Source of the DNA: Thuidium tamariscinum
Lineage: Eukaryota; Streptophyta; Bryopsida; Hypnales; Thuidiaceae
Direction: 5' to 3'
Assembly (NCBI GenBank): GCA_947034885.2
Contig: OX344750.2
Span: 44,502,821 to 44,566,820, forward strand
Length of the DNA stretch: 64,000 nucleotides
In this document: positions 12,012 to 30,516 of the stretch, in pieces
Layout of the letters: every line of letters begins with the position of its first letter
Numbering within the stretch: the stretch's first letter is position 1
Translations under genes and position numbers: made by a program
Notes under the pieces: model-generated
What the model was told of the DNA's origin: nothing
The model's database searches: none
Seen by the model: the letters and a program-made list of their open reading frames with translations, nothing else

Positions 12012-12806
12012 CTATTTCTTGTCTTCAATTTCCAAATTCTCGCATGGCTCATGGTCTTGCACTCCTCTTGAATTTTTTTTGGTTCTCTTTGACTCCTTCA
12101 ACATTCCCGTAGGTGCTTTGCGTTTCCTTTTCTTCGGCTCCACAACTTCCATTTCCAAGTTTTGGCATAGCCACGCTTGCTCCTGCTCCTGCTCCTGCAC
12201 TGCAAGATTTTTCTTGCGGCTTCCATTGGGTTCCCTTTTCTTCCTCACTCCAGGTTCTCTGCGCTTCCTTTGCTTTGGTACAACAGCTTCAAGTGACCGA
12301 GGCCCACTTGCCTTGCTTTTCTTCGATTCCGCGCGCTTCTTTTGGATGGCGGGTTGCACAACTTCAATTGGAGATGGCTCGCTGATCCTCGCAATTGCTC
12401 CTCGATTGATAAAGAACCCTGAATGTTTGGTCTTGAACTTTTCCTTCACAAAATAATTATCTAATTCCTCATCATCGATGAAAGAATCATCAGTGTCATA
12501 CCAATCTTCAGCAGCAGGACCACCATCGTCTGCATTCTCATTTTCATCGTCGCTGGGGTCTCCCTGGAACATGCGCTCAATCCTCTCAATCACAGCAGTC
12601 AATCGATTGGGAGCTTGGTGTGCTGCGGGATCCATGGCAGGAGCCAACGCAGTTTGGGCTTGCAATGTAGAGTTAAGGTCTGGTAAAACATTCGAAGGCA
12701 TTCTCAACTCCAACTCTGTTTTGGCACTCGACACCAACTTCTTCCACGAAACGACTGTGGTTTCGTCCCCTGTTAGTTCCACATGGAATCGTTGCCGTGA
12801 TGCCAT
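12012..12806 (-). CDS. short ubinuclein (HPC2-related domain) protein, intronless
   Basis: 264 residues in one exon, ATG at 12806-12804 and TAG at 12014-12012. The N-terminus RQRFHVEL...TTVVSWKKL (4-24), the NRLTAVIERIERMF segment (67-80) and the HPC2-related core WYDTDDSFIDDEELDNYF...HSGFFINRG (102-136) are the ordered landmarks of plant ubinucleins. These bind HIRA in the nuclear complex that deposits histone H3.3. Acidic residues precede the core (DPSDDENENADD), and the C-terminal half is Lys/Arg-rich with several nuclear-localisation-like clusters (KKRKRK type). Plant ubinucleins are usually several times longer; the C-terminal part is absent and nothing downstream extends it. No intron interrupts a region that, as I recall, is split in other plant UBN genes, so a retrocopy or a compact paralogue is possible. 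It is divergent from the GH9 gene at 14497, about 1.7 kb away. Confidence 0.8.
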   Translation of the reverse strand: MASRQRFHVELTGDETTVVSWKKLVSSAKTELELRMPSNVLPDLNSTLQAQTALAPAMDPAAHQAPNRLTAVIERIERMFQGDPSDDENENADDGGPAAEDWYDTDDSFIDDEELDNYFVKEKFKTKHSGFFINRGAIARISEPSPIEVVQPAIQKKRAESKKSKASGPRSLEAVVPKQRKRREPGVRKKREPNGSRKKNLAVQEQEQEQAWLCQNLEMEVVEPKKRKRKAPTGMLKESKRTKKNSRGVQDHEPCENLEIEDKK

Positions 12807-18563
<5,757 letters not shown>

Positions 18564-19644
18564 ACCCTAAACCCTAGAAACCTAAAACCCCTGAGACTTC
18601 AAATCCATCAGTTTCCTCCTTCCCAAGGTTAAGTATTTCGTTTCCTTGACGTGAGTGAAACTCAGCATTTGCTCCTCACTGGGAATTTAATTTGCAACAT
18701 TTCCTTGACTGTCTTTGGAAAGTTGAGAGCGTCGAGGATTTGCATTCCTCAGCTATCACTCTGCCCACGGGAATTTTCCACAATGGGCGAAAGTATGAAG
18801 TTTTCATTTGAAGTTCCCATGTGGCATTAGTATTTGCAAGTACTATCAGCAACAGTGAAATTGGCAGCAGTGAAGGTTCACAAATCATCCCTCCAGTGAA
18901 TACTTGTGGACATATAGCAACTTGATTGTGTAATTATTTTCCATACTTGGATTTTCTAACTATCCGTTTTGGTTGGATAGTTAGAAATATATTTGTGTTT
19001 GTAAAGACATGTTCATTTTAATTTATATGGCTACACTCCACAGAATTGTTAGGTACATCAATCGTTATGTTCTTAAAAACTATACATGTTTCGTTAAATT
19101 TTGTGATTTGAGTGTAAAATGGAAACAAATTTACAACATGAATATATGCAGGAAAATTCTATTGAGAAATATGAGAATCGAGTTCAAAGAGTGGGAGTTG
19201 GGTTAAGATAGGTTTAAATTTACAAAAAGTCATTTCCTTAAAATATATTTATCACTCGAGAGTCAATGCAAGAATGAATCAATGAATCAAAGGAAGATCA
19301 ATGGGCAAGACATTAAATCAGTCCTATGAAGGCATGACAAAGGGATAGAACGTGGCTCCAGCAGGATAAAACTCATTTTACTAGGGGTTGATTGAGGTTT
19401 GGGGTTTATGTTTTTGTTGGGGTTTTCGGTTATGTTTGACTCTCCCTACTCTAATTTGGGGTCTCTAATGCCAAATATGAATTCAGAATTTGATAAAAAA
19501 TTTATGCAAAAAATAAAAAATTTCAACGTTTACCCCTGTAGTAAACTCAGGGACTTCGTGGGACTGATTTAACGTCACGTGATCAATGGCACATAATGTC
19601 TAGAGTGCTCTGTAACCGTGTTGCTATGGGGCTGTCTAATGCAA
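18564..19644. other. 3' flank of GH9, no gene recognised
   Basis: Holds the 3' UTR (polyadenylation site not fixed) and then AT-rich sequence. No other feature seen. Confidence 0.4.
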
Positions 19645-19648
19645 TTAA

Positions 19649-20465
19649 CCCCTAAACGATGGGCCTATAACCATTGGTTTCAAGACTCTTCCCCGGTCAC
19701 TCAATTTGTTACCGTTTTAGAACCAGTCATGTCTGAAAATTTTTATTTTTATTTTTAAGAGATAAAAGTACATGTCTTCTATACTTCACAGAAATTTCAG
19801 ATTTTTTTGAAGAAAATTGATTTTCATGACAGTTTTTGAAGAAAAAGTGAAGAAAAAACAATAGAAAATAGAAAATAATCTGAAAAAATCTGAAAATTTC
19901 ACCATGTGTGTACATTATAGTGACAAACATTATGGTTCTGGTCGGGTGTTGAACGAATGTCGTCGGACGATGCCAACCGATGGAGTGTTTCTGAATACTC
20001 AATTTGTGTGGGACGGAGCAACGATGCTAATTTCAACTTCCGTGTACACCTATTTCTAGGCTGTAGTGGTCATTAAAAATGCAGCCAAAATTCAAATTGC
20101 AATAAAACATTCAATTTCCCAAATTTTCCCAAAATTCCTATTGGAGTAGAAACTAGAAGTGAGGACCTTCATTTTGTTAGTTGGGCTCAAATTCAGAAAA
20201 TGTCATTTTCAAAGAGAAATTTCAAATTTACTCAATTTCTCAAAATACACTAAAACAACAAATTCTGCCATCCGTTTTTTGTAATTACTTCTCAACCACA
20301 TGAAATCAAACATCAGTCAAACTAAAAACTCAGTTGGACACTCTTAGTAACTCAACATGCAAGGGCATTAAAAAAAATACGGATGAAAAAACTACTGTTC
20401 AGCTCCTCTTTTGGCCCACTGCAGTCATCCAAACGCCACAGAATGGCGCTGGCATCACTTAGGGG
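19649..20465. mobile_element. TTAA-flanked non-autonomous DNA element, copy B2 (piggyBac-like)
   Basis: TTAA at 19645-19648 and 20466-20469. Ends are CCCCTAAACGATGGGCC and GGCATCACTTAGGGG. The interior is colinear with B1 (1301-2023), sharing GTCACTCAATTTG, GTACATGTCTTCT and the CCAAACGCCA...TGGCG hairpin near the right end, with about 110 bp extra in the middle. No ORF for a transposase. Confidence 0.75.
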
Positions 20466-20594
20466 TTAAATAGGATCATGGTTTAGCAAACCAAATTTGA
20501 GCATGAATTGAAGGTAAGATCACTCAAAGTTTGACTTGTTCTTAAAATTGTTACCTCCAAAATTTCGAGAATTTCGAGAATTAAGTGAAAGCTT

Positions 20595-20748
20595 CATAAC
20601 ATTCAGTAGCAAGGCTGGCATTGCCTTGGCTCTACAGTGATGGTGTGGAATATGCCACACCCAGCAGTGTTTGTAAGTAACTAATTGGTTGGGAGTAGAA
20701 TATGCCACACCATCACTGTAGAGGCGTGGCATGCTACTGAATGTTATG
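20595..20748. mobile_element. 154-bp foldback element (MITE-like)
   Basis: CATAACATTCAGTAGCA at the left is the reverse complement of the right end, and the arms continue through CTCTACAGTGATGGTGTGG. The middle, with ATGCCACACC on both sides of a short loop, gives a long hairpin. Target duplication is at most TT. It lies between the convergent GH9 and methyltransferase genes. Confidence 0.75.
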
Positions 20749-21716
20749 TTGTTGCACAATGATCTTGGAATTTAGGCTGGTTTACACAATCACTATTGTT
20801 CCAACAACCACCTAATAAGAAGTTACAAGGAAAATCATGGGAAACAATAGCTCGAAAATATGGACTGGATTTACACAGGAGAGAAGGCTTTGCATTCAGA
20901 AACTTCTTGAGCTCCACTGAAAAAGTCTGAGCAAGTGCAAGAGGGACAGTCGTAGCATTACAGTGGCACTGCCGCTTGTAGTTGTCACAACAAAAGGCTT
21001 GACCTATACTATTCACAAAAAGTTCAAGGTACATCATCCAAACCTATAGGCCAACCACAGTATTTCTGATTCCCTCAAAAAATCTTGAAGGAGATGCCGA
21101 CAACAGACATTTCTCAAGACAGACACAAGATAATGAGTTTCAAAGTCACTTTGATATTCTGCCATCAAAATATTATAAACCTCAGGACCACAAGTAAAAA
21201 TTGATCAACGCTTGTTTTGGGTTGCCAATCCCAGTCAGGAATAAACAAGTGACTGCACCACAATATTCTGTGTCAAAGAAAAGGAATTCCAAGATACGTC
21301 AATAAATAATATAGTGACATGCATGCTTTTGATTTCAAGACCAATTACCGCAGCGACTCTAGAGTTCTAAGGAATCTAAACTTCCACTCTGAGCTCAATG
21401 TGTCCGTAAATCGTATCATCAGTTTCCAACGGCGAACAACTGACAACGTCGAGTCGTCAACCTCGCGGATGCTGAGGACATGAACACAGCTTACCAGCAA
21501 TTCGAAAAAAATGGATTAGAAGCATCAGCCGGACACTTCACTTCGAGAGTTGGCAGGCACTTTCTAAATTGATCTGGTAAAGGGGACAAGCTCGGTGACC
21601 TGCTACAAGCTCTATGATCAACAAAATAAATCAAATTAAATGCTATTCTTGCATCACAAACCAGAGGTAGAGGCTGTGTACTTAAATTCGTTGTGATAAT
21701 GATACAACCAATTCGC
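20749..21716. other. 3' flank of the methyltransferase gene
   Basis: Probably contains the 3' UTR of the gene to its right on the minus strand. No independent gene or repeat recognised. Confidence 0.4.
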
Positions 21717-24700
21717 TTAATTTGATGATGTTGAATTGGCAGCATTGATCTCTCCAACCCAGTAAGTCTTGACACAGACCATCACCTTCTCCTTCACGTA
21801 CGGGCCATCTTCGTGGTCTGCCAATCGGCATTCCCAACGCATTCCTTGAGTGATGGTCATCACCTTCGTCAAAACATCAACTTCATCGCGGATCAGCACT
21901 GCACCCTCGGGACGCAGAATCCGGTCCATCTCCAAAAGCACGTAGGTGATATCACACCTGCAACAACCCCATGTTCCACAATTTACATTCAATTCCAGGA
22001 CAACCACTTTCAGAAATATATATATGATACTAAAATCCATCTTCACGCTTAAATTCCACAAGGGCGGATCATCCTGAGTGCCAGGGACAATCAACGACGA
22101 CGTCATCAACATTGTTCAAAATGTCAAGCACAAGAGAGAACAGACAAATTTGAATAGCATACCTGTCCTGGTAAATGCTGAACACGCTGTCGGCATGAAT
22201 GAGGTCGTAGGTTCGTGGGTACGTAGAGAATGCTTCGCACCTAAAGCCAATTCCACTCAGTTTGACGTGTCAGTCCATCACCACCAGAAATTGCATAACC
22301 TCGACTCGCATAGAAATGTGATGCTCCAAAAGGAGGATTCCAGGGTAATTGTGAAATAACACCATAAGCTTACAGTACTCGGCGTATAGAAGCCGAATGA
22401 GAAGGGAACATCATACACTCAGGTCTACCAAAACAAGAGTTGGCCTCTTTCATAGAAGATGGATAAACTAGATCACAGTAAAATGCGTAAATACCTTGAC
22501 AGCAATCACAACACAGAGCAACTCAATGACTGTAAGCCCTCTTCAAGAAGACAGTGGACAGTGCAAGACATTTTGGATCAAAAGAGAAAGGAAGCGTACC
22601 AGTTCTGATAGGTTCCAATAAAACCACGCTCATATATGACACCCAAAGTGTCGACCTTGGCTTCAGGGGGCATTACGTTCATTACCCACACAGGTTCCTT
22701 AACAAGGGCAGCAGCAAAGCCTCCAAGACCTGCATTCATATCCATAATATTCCTGAACCGACCATTAGTAAGTGGTGGAATCAGATGAGCTTTGTAGTAT
22801 GTGACCCGCTTCTCCCACAGCTTGGAGTCCTCTTTAAACTTTTCAGCCGTCATAAGGGGAACACTCCCACTAGCGATCCTGGGGGGAATGGCATTCACGC
22901 GGGCAGGAAACTTCGCCAATTCACCGCCAGCGACCTCATTTTTGCTCTTAACTTCAGGAAGTGGAGTGATACAAGCCTCCAACTTGCGATACCTGCACAA
23001 ATGTAGAGGTATAAGAATCACCAGCCACATCCATCTCAGAGTTTCTATAATGAGACTCTTGTGCTCTCATGCAAGATCGGAACTCCAACATTCGTCACAT
23101 TATGGTCATTTCATTCCGTTCATGCTCTAAAAATCCTTTTCTCGAGGGCAGGAAAAATAGATTAGCCCCTACTGCTCTACCAACATGACGAAGGAACTGG
23201 AATTGAACTCACCAAGCATGATCAGGGTGCTCCAAACTGCTGCAGATGCGAGGAAGGACTTCGGTATTCTTCTTATGATAAACTATGCAGTCCAAATGAT
23301 TCAGAGGTTTCTGCCAGATGGCCAGATTATCTTTCTCGATCACCTTTCTCCAGCACAGACGACGAGCAGCGTCCTCAATTTCGTTCTGCTCGGCCTCCAA
23401 ATCCTCCTGGGTCCGCTCCCAACCCTTGTAGTATTTCTTCCAGTTAATGGGAGGACCGGACAAAATCCAATAACCACCAGGTCTCAGAACACGGTCCACC
23501 TCAATTAGGTACATGTTATCTGCACACATACCCCATCACTTTCAGAGAGGCGTCATAGCACTAGACTATAGAAGGAAATTAGGAGGACAAAGCAGTTGAC
23601 AAAATCATACTAGTTACATACTACATGAGAAAAGCACGAGTCTAACAAGTATTAATATTTGAAATACTAAAAGTAAAAAGAGTTCCGTCCACGGATGCTT
23701 AATAGAATCCAACACCAACTAGCACAACTAACATTTGATCTAAGGACACCAGCAGGGCTGCCTATAGTCAACAACGTTTATCATACGAGAGCTCTAGGAA
23801 GGAACACGAACATACTTCCGAATGTACAGGAACATGGCACAGGAAATAAGTCAGAAAATAAACTCTAGGGTAAGAATGTAGCAACCAGACCGCCTGTGAA
23901 CAGCACACGAGCACCCCACGTGGAGCACACGAGGACACTGCGGACGACTTCGTTGCTACATTTGTACCAAATCCAGGAGAGTACTACACTTAAGAATTGC
24001 ATCTTTTCGACAGTCAGTGGGGATCGTTGTTGCTTACCCCCTTTGCCCCAAGGAATGAGGCAGCGAGAGCAATGTGCCATGTCGAATGACCGTGCCGGGT
24101 AGGGCATCCGAATCGTGGCCATGATTCCAAGAATGGCAGGTACTCCTCTTTCTAGAGCGAATTGGACTTGAGAGATGTGATTATCTCGTGGAGCGAACGA
24201 CATGGCCAGGATGTTCTTCTTCAGCAAATAAGCTCCCCAACTGGCCACCTATTGCAGAGAGGAAAATAAGAAAAAGGATTTGCTCAAGGTAACCGACGAA
24301 AAGCACCCATCACGAACTATGGGCTCGGCAGCTGCAGAAGGAGAGAGCTCGAAAAGCAAATATAGAAGCAGACGGAGTGCTTACCCCGCAGCCAGTATCA
24401 ATGGCTGTGCGAATGGATCCATCATCCAAGGGAATGAGAGCAGCAATATCCGAAATGTACTGGTCCGCGCCACCCGCAGAGAACGTTCCTCCGCCAGGAA
24501 AGTAGAGCTTTTCACCACGAAACTGCACCCACTTCTGAATGGCCTTCTCCACTGTGAGCTCCTTGTGAGGGGTATTGGCGTACCATACATAGTCGCGGCT
24601 CTGAGGCCACCGGAAGGGATTCTTGTAACCTGGAGGGGCTGGAATCAGGCACTTCAGAAGCTCATTCTTTGCTGGGCAATGACGCTCACGGTAGATCAAC

Positions 24701-25014
24701 TTCTCTCGGGGGAACGTGAGGGCACGCTTATTGTCTTCACAGGGCGTGTACTCGCTATACTTCATGTCGCAAGCAGGAAATTGCTCAACTTTGACCCCAT
24801 CGTTAGTCGTGCTTGATAACCCGTGATGTGCCCCAAAATCAAGCGCCGAAGTCCCACAGGGTTCTCCAGCCTTGCCGCCCACCGCCACGAGAGCACCCCC
24901 GCTTTGCCACGAACCCAAAGTGTAGAAAAAGCAACAAAGCCCGGCTACAACGAACAACCAAGTTACACGACGCCTCCTTGCATTGTCGAAGTTCGCGATC
25001 TTCGGAGACCCCAT
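21717..25014 (-). CDS. DUF248 (PMT / QUASIMODO2-type) probable S-adenosylmethionine-dependent methyltransferase, six coding exons
   Basis: Exons: 25014-24385, 24248-24038, 23519-23213, 22992-22600, 22240-22163, 21957-21717; all junctions are GT-AG and keep frame, giving 619 residues. The short basic N-tail (ARRRR) and one membrane segment (about 17-35) predict a type II Golgi protein. The luminal part has the family landmarks in order: [38 protein letters not shown], the SAM-binding DTGCG (206-210), [34 protein letters not shown], a second methyltransferase half with [14 protein letters not shown] (466-479), [24 protein letters not shown] and [14 protein letters not shown]. Members such as QUA2 and QUA3 are implicated in homogalacturonan methylesterification; which acceptor this one uses is not readable from sequence. 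Length and all blocks are intact. A non-coding first exon is likely upstream. Confidence 0.93.
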
Positions 25015-26127
25015 CGTGAATCCTGCCACATGCAAGTCGAAGTCTGTGACATTAGCGAGACAAAAGCAGATCAACATACACAATAAACATCTGATTTTGA
25101 AAGGTCCATTTCACCGTGAAGAATCCAGCGATCCTGATCGAGCTGGTTTCGCCATAAATCCAGCCAACACAGACCCTTGCTGCAACAAAATGGTGAATGC
25201 GCACACATGCCTGCCCACAATTCTAAACTAGGATGGAAAACGATCATGTCCATGGGGCGAAGATTGTGCCCTAAACAACCACTCATAACAAGACAGAGAT
25301 TTTCACGGATCTCAAACTCGTTGATTTCTCTATCAAAACGCGATATCGTTTCAAATAACCAGTGAATCTGAACGAAAAATGTGCGAAGGAAGCATGATGA
25401 ACTACGGTGACCCCTCTCAAAAACTTGAGCGATCAGAAACCCTTTCTGTATCTCATTCGAAATAAGAGTTCGATACAGAACAGATCTAGCTTCCGCAAGA
25501 GCATTCACAGCACATCCAACTCCCATCTCTCAAATTATGAGCTACGAAAATCCGTCTGCAACTCGTAAATATCGCCTAAATCCCTCGAAAAAACCAACAG
25601 CAACACGGCGCTCATGAATCAAGAACCAAACGCAAACCGGTCTTCACAAGGAGCAATATTGTCGATCCCGGGTAGATCTCTACCTTTAAGGATCGGAAAT
25701 GGAAACCCCAAATCAATCTCGATAAATCAGGGTGGTGACGTTCCCGAAGTTAACATGAACCGCATCAAGACATCCACGATGGCGGAACACGCCAACCAAT
25801 TTCAGGTGCCTTCGCTTGGAGAAACCACCATGAATCGCCCAAGGGCACCAAGCGAACACAGAAGCGAAGAAAACGACATGGATTCAAGGGCCCCGAAATG
25901 CTGACAACAGGGGAAGAGCAGCAATGCAAAAAGGATTCATATATAAAATAGTGAGATACTACATTATAGCACACGCAGGCGCTAGAAATAGGGATGAGCG
26001 AAAGCACAAAGCAGAGTGAGGTGAGCACCAACACTCAGACTAGAACCCGCCCGAGAGAGCAAGAGCGCTTGCAAGCGCTCGACGCCAAAGTAAGCTTACG
26101 AGAGAGAAGGAAGCAACAAGACTCACC
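25015..26127 (-). other. probable 5' leader intron and first non-coding exon of the methyltransferase gene
   Basis: On the minus strand, CTCTG|GTGAGT at 26127/26126 is a strong donor, and a pyrimidine-rich TTTTGTCTC..CACAG acceptor ends at 25044, 29 bases before the ATG. A leader intron of about 1.08 kb is inferred. No coding gene is seen inside it. Confidence 0.5.
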
Positions 26128-26999
26128 AGAGAGGCAGGCGACTGCTGCTAGCAAAGCGCCCCGTGATCACACATGAAGACCTCCTGGCGCAGGGATCGCA
26201 AGCGTGCACCGGCGAAGCTGAAACAGGCACAGCACAAACATAACTTAAGCTTACAGACGGAAGAGGAGACTGGTCAAGGGAACTAGGCAACGCGGATACA
26301 GAGCGCAAGTAGCGCGCTTCGTCGCCGTCGTCGACTTTCGTTCGTCATCGTCAGCTTCCGTTCGTCGTTTTTCGGGCGTTGCCGCCTTGACGGTGTCGCC
26401 GGGACGCTTTCCTCCGTTAGTCCATCTGTACTGTACCGACGGAGGTTCGAGATTCTGACTTTTGCCAGATGGACCAGCTTCAATCAGTGAACTCAGCTCG
26501 TCCATTCATCCACTTTCGGTGGCGTGTTCCCACATTCATCCGTTTTCGTTGCTTTCATCCAAATCTGGATTTGGACCCCAGTTATCATATCTGGGAGACG
26601 CAAGTGCAGCTAACTTCTGTTGTTTCGCTACAAGCGTACCGGTATCATAAAGTGAATGATGCTCATTGTTCAGGTGACAGTCACTTATTGGATAAGGAGA
26701 GGCATGTTATTTTCTACGGAGTAGGGTTCATCATAATGGTGTCCTTCTCTCAAGCATTATTGAACAATATTCAATCACAAAGGTAACGGTAGGAGCGGTT
26801 TTTTGAGTTTTATCGGCTATTTTCCTTTAATTTCCAAAGAGAACCGTTTTTTCAAGTACAATGTCTGGTTATTTTCTCTATTTTGTATGCAAAATAAAAA
26901 ATTTATAGATTTTTTCACCGGTTTTTGGCCGATGTTTTTGAATTGCAATCGGGTTTTTTCCCATTCCACCGGCTAACTTTGAACTAGTTGTCGATTCTT
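26128..26999. other. promoter-side region of the methyltransferase gene
   Basis: A GC-richer patch (about 26150-26520) with CGTCGT/TTCG runs is the probable transcription start area for the minus-strand gene; AT-rich DNA follows. No separate gene is supported. Confidence 0.4.
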
Positions 27000-27235
27000 C
27001 TTGGACATTGGGGAGCACCTACAACTACTAATTTAAGCAATTTCAACATAATTGGAGGCACCTTTTCCTATAAAGAATATTTCTATAGTATTAGGAATTG
27101 AAAATCATGAATTTAGTAAAAATGAAAATGAATTTTTTTTTTATAAGGCATCTAATCTCTATGAATTTTCAAAGTAGGACTCCCTAGGGCACCTAAATCT
27201 ACATTCTTAGGAAACTTGCCTTAATTCTCACACCA
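27000..27235 (+). repeat. dispersed repeat family A, copy 3 (diverged)
   Basis: It shares with 600-940 the order AATT(GG)AGGCA..TTTTC, TATAGTATTAG, AAAATCATGAAT, ATGAATTTTCAAAG and CTCCCTAG. More diverged than the two copies near the left edge. Confidence 0.5.
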
Positions 27236-29515
27236 AGAAAAAACAAAGTAAGCCCACCAACCACAATTAAGCATGGGGATGGTTTCATGATACTTTTAGA
27301 GACACTTTTAAGGGAACTCTAGTGTCAAACAATGAATATATAGAAATAAATGGATGCTCCTACTTTATGGCCGGTGACATGAAATGTTCAATTCCATGAT
27401 AAAGAGGCTCTACGATAGAGGCCCCCATAACTGATCATATAAGCAATTGTAGACAGGATTGAAGGGAGTGCAAAACAAATAAAATACTTTTAGAGGTCCA
27501 TTGACAAAAATGACAAGGATTGCAAAAATTTTGGTAATTTTATCTCTTGAATTGAAATTCCTATGAATTTTGAAAGGCAAAAGTTGGGCATGACCCATGA
27601 CCGACATCTAAAGTCATCTAATTATGATCATTGAAGAACTATTTTCCACCATTGGTTTTGACTATCTTGCTCACTTATGTGTCATTAACTTGTTGGTCCA
27701 AACCTTGAAAAATGACACAAATATGCATTGAAAGGAGAAAATGGAAATTTGTTCCAACCTTGATTGGAAATACAACACCCTATTGATTGTTGATGGGGTG
27801 CTAGTTAATAATGGGTGCCTCTATCATATATTCATGTCAAATAGTCCACTTTTGTCTTGTGACAAAAATCTAAATTCATGATCTTTATACCCACAATATG
27901 ACAAACTATAAAAATTTCAATTTCATCAACCAAAGAAGGCCTAGTTTCTTGTTTGTTTGTAATGTTTATGTTGGATTGCTCAACAAAGACCCCCAAACAT
28001 TCACGTTTGTGTATTTTAATCATGTGTATTCTCTACAAATAAATTCCTCTGTGGTGAGGTTTTGGAGAATTCTAAACAAGATTCTATATAACTTACAAGT
28101 GTAGCAATGTCTTTTTTCTACAAGTGATCTAATATTACAACCATCCTTTTTTATTTTTGGTGGTTTCATTTGGAAATTATGGAATACAAGTTAGTGAAAT
28201 CTAATTTCTTGTGATTCAAAAAGTTGCCATATGTAGCGATTTCATTTTGGAATCTTCTACTATTTTAGGCTTAATTATCTTTTTGTTTCACAAAAATTAG
28301 GCCACAAAGGAAATGCAAGAAGTGTTGTTTGGGCACTTGATGAGAAAGTGACAAATACTTTGTAGCTTCAAAAGTAAGAATTATATTAGAAGAGTTTTGA
28401 AGGCATTTGAAGACTATTTCAGGGTTGTTCCTAAAACTAAATGAAAATAGAGTTTTAATGGTGCTTTGGCAAAAGATGACCTACAAGATTACACTTAAAT
28501 TTTACCAATCAAGAAGTAATTCCTATAGATATTGTAGATGCCTTAAGTACATAGGAATATTTCTAATATCTATTATTTTGCCTTCACAAATACATAACAT
28601 CTCCATCAGGAAGCTATAACCAAAACAATTAAAAATCAACAATTTTCTCTTGATTTGGGCACTATAGGTTACAACTTTGTCAACTTAACAAAATTCTATG
28701 TAAATGCAAAAAGATTTATGTTGATTCTATGACATGGAGTCATTTTCGCAATTCAGAAAATTACGAAATTTTTTGGGAAACTTCTAGAAAGTCTTTCAAA
28801 GCCAAGTGCAAAGTTTCATGAAAAACTCACATTTTCTAAATAAAATATAAAATGAGCATTTACTGAATTAATTCCTCCGAGGAACAATCATTTCCGTACT
28901 AGAAAATCTTTATGATCTAACTTTGTTGTTGCACTCCAACCATGCTTTTAGGCTAACAACACCTATCTTTGCTCCTTGATTGCAATTTGCCTTCGTCTGC
29001 GAGATTTCACCTACATGTGTGTATGGATGTCTATTTCCTTCGACATCTGTAATTGGAATATGTCTAGGAAAATTTCTTACAAAGGTTCCTAAGATCTTAT
29101 TGGACTCCTACTACCGCTATCGGAATCTTAATAGGTTAGGCCTATTTGTGGAAAAATCCCTCAAAAAGATAATATTAGTGTTTTCACACTAAATTGTTTC
29201 TAAAATACTATTTGCTTCAAACTTATTTTAGACTGCTAAACTACCTTTTAATACCTAAATAAACCGTAAAAACTAGTCCGAAGGAATTTTGAGAGCACTC
29301 CTAGACAATTCCAATTCATTCCCCATGGTTATAGGGAATTCCTTCAAGCATTCTGCACACACTCTTTTAGTTGTTTTTCAATCATAATGACCCTAAAAAT
29401 GAGCAATAAGTGAAAAAAAGAAAAATCCGAGGCCTAAGTTACAACTACGGGCCTTATAGAACCTTACAAGTTTGAACAATCGTGCCATCAGTGAACTCAA
29501 CAAGAAGATGCAAGA
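27236..29515. other. AT-rich intergenic, nothing recognised
   Basis: No domain-bearing ORF, tandem repeat or clear repeat boundary. Confidence 0.4.
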
Positions 29516-29943
29516 CATTCCTTCGAAGATCTACGCTAAGAGACTAATGCGGTGGTTGAATTCCTGCCTTTGCCTAGTGGTACACGCACCAAAAGTACAA
29601 GACCATACTCGCAAGGGACGTTGTGAGCATGGCAAAAGAGATCACAATGATGGAAGCAAAAGATTTTTTCAATATCAACAGTGAACTTGTTTTGTCCAAG
29701 TAGTACGCACAACAAGCAACGTTGTACATGAGTGACTTCTATATGGTGATCCTTGAGCGAAGCAAACAAAGGATTTTGAAGTCTCATTACAAGTCGAGAT
29801 TGAAGCCACTACCACCTGATCTAGGGTTGAACAAATTTTACAAATGGGTCAAAGAAATCTTTTTACAATTTGACAATTGTAGGAAGTATGTGCACACTTT
29901 TATTTGCAAGCAACTTCAACAAAAGCAAGGGTTCAATGTGTAG
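29516..29943 (+). pseudogene. unrecognised decayed coding segment
   Basis: Reading one frame to the stop near 29943 gives protein-like composition (for example KSHYKSRLKPLPPDLGLNKF and FYKWVKEIFLQFDN), but it is broken by a few stops. I do not recognise the family. It could be a remnant of a host gene or of a mobile element. Confidence 0.35.
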
Positions 29944-30513
29944 TTGTAATCAAACACATGAAAGCATGGGCATGCTACAATAAAGGACTTATACTTCTCT
30001 AGTTTTGTGAGGTGGGGTTTATAGACTTGCAGTTATTCTCAAAAACGAGGGTCTTAGGAGATTAATCATAAAAACAAATCATAGTTTACAACATACAATC
30101 TAAACCATCAGAAACCTATGTAATGAATTAAACAAATTATAATCGTACATGAGATCTTGAAATTGGTTTAAATTCCTATGGTGCAAACTTCTCAACTCCA
30201 AATTAACAATAGTAATGTAGATGTGAATGACATGTCATTCCATGATTATTCTAAGTAGAAACTTTAAACAGTGCGGTCAAAACCTCTATATTCGAGAAAA
30301 ATCCGATGAAGACCTAGTAGCTTACGCAGAACAATTTGAAGAAGTCCTCATCTCTAATTTGATAGCTTAATTTGATTACTATTTGATTTGACTTTTTAAC
30401 AACTCGTAATTTAATTGATTAGTGATGATTTGTAATAATTCAAAGTTATTTTTCAAAAAATCTTTGAGAAATTTTGACATTAGATTTTGTTTTTAACCTC
30501 AAACCTTGCCTTA
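29944..30513. other. AT-rich intergenic, nothing recognised
   Basis: Sequence between the decayed coding segment and the palindromic element. No feature seen. Confidence 0.4.
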
Positions 30514-30516
30514 AAA

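Noticed and set aside
24280-24816. Plus-strand ORF of 178 codons
   Set aside because: Antisense to methyltransferase exon 1, which has clear family motifs.
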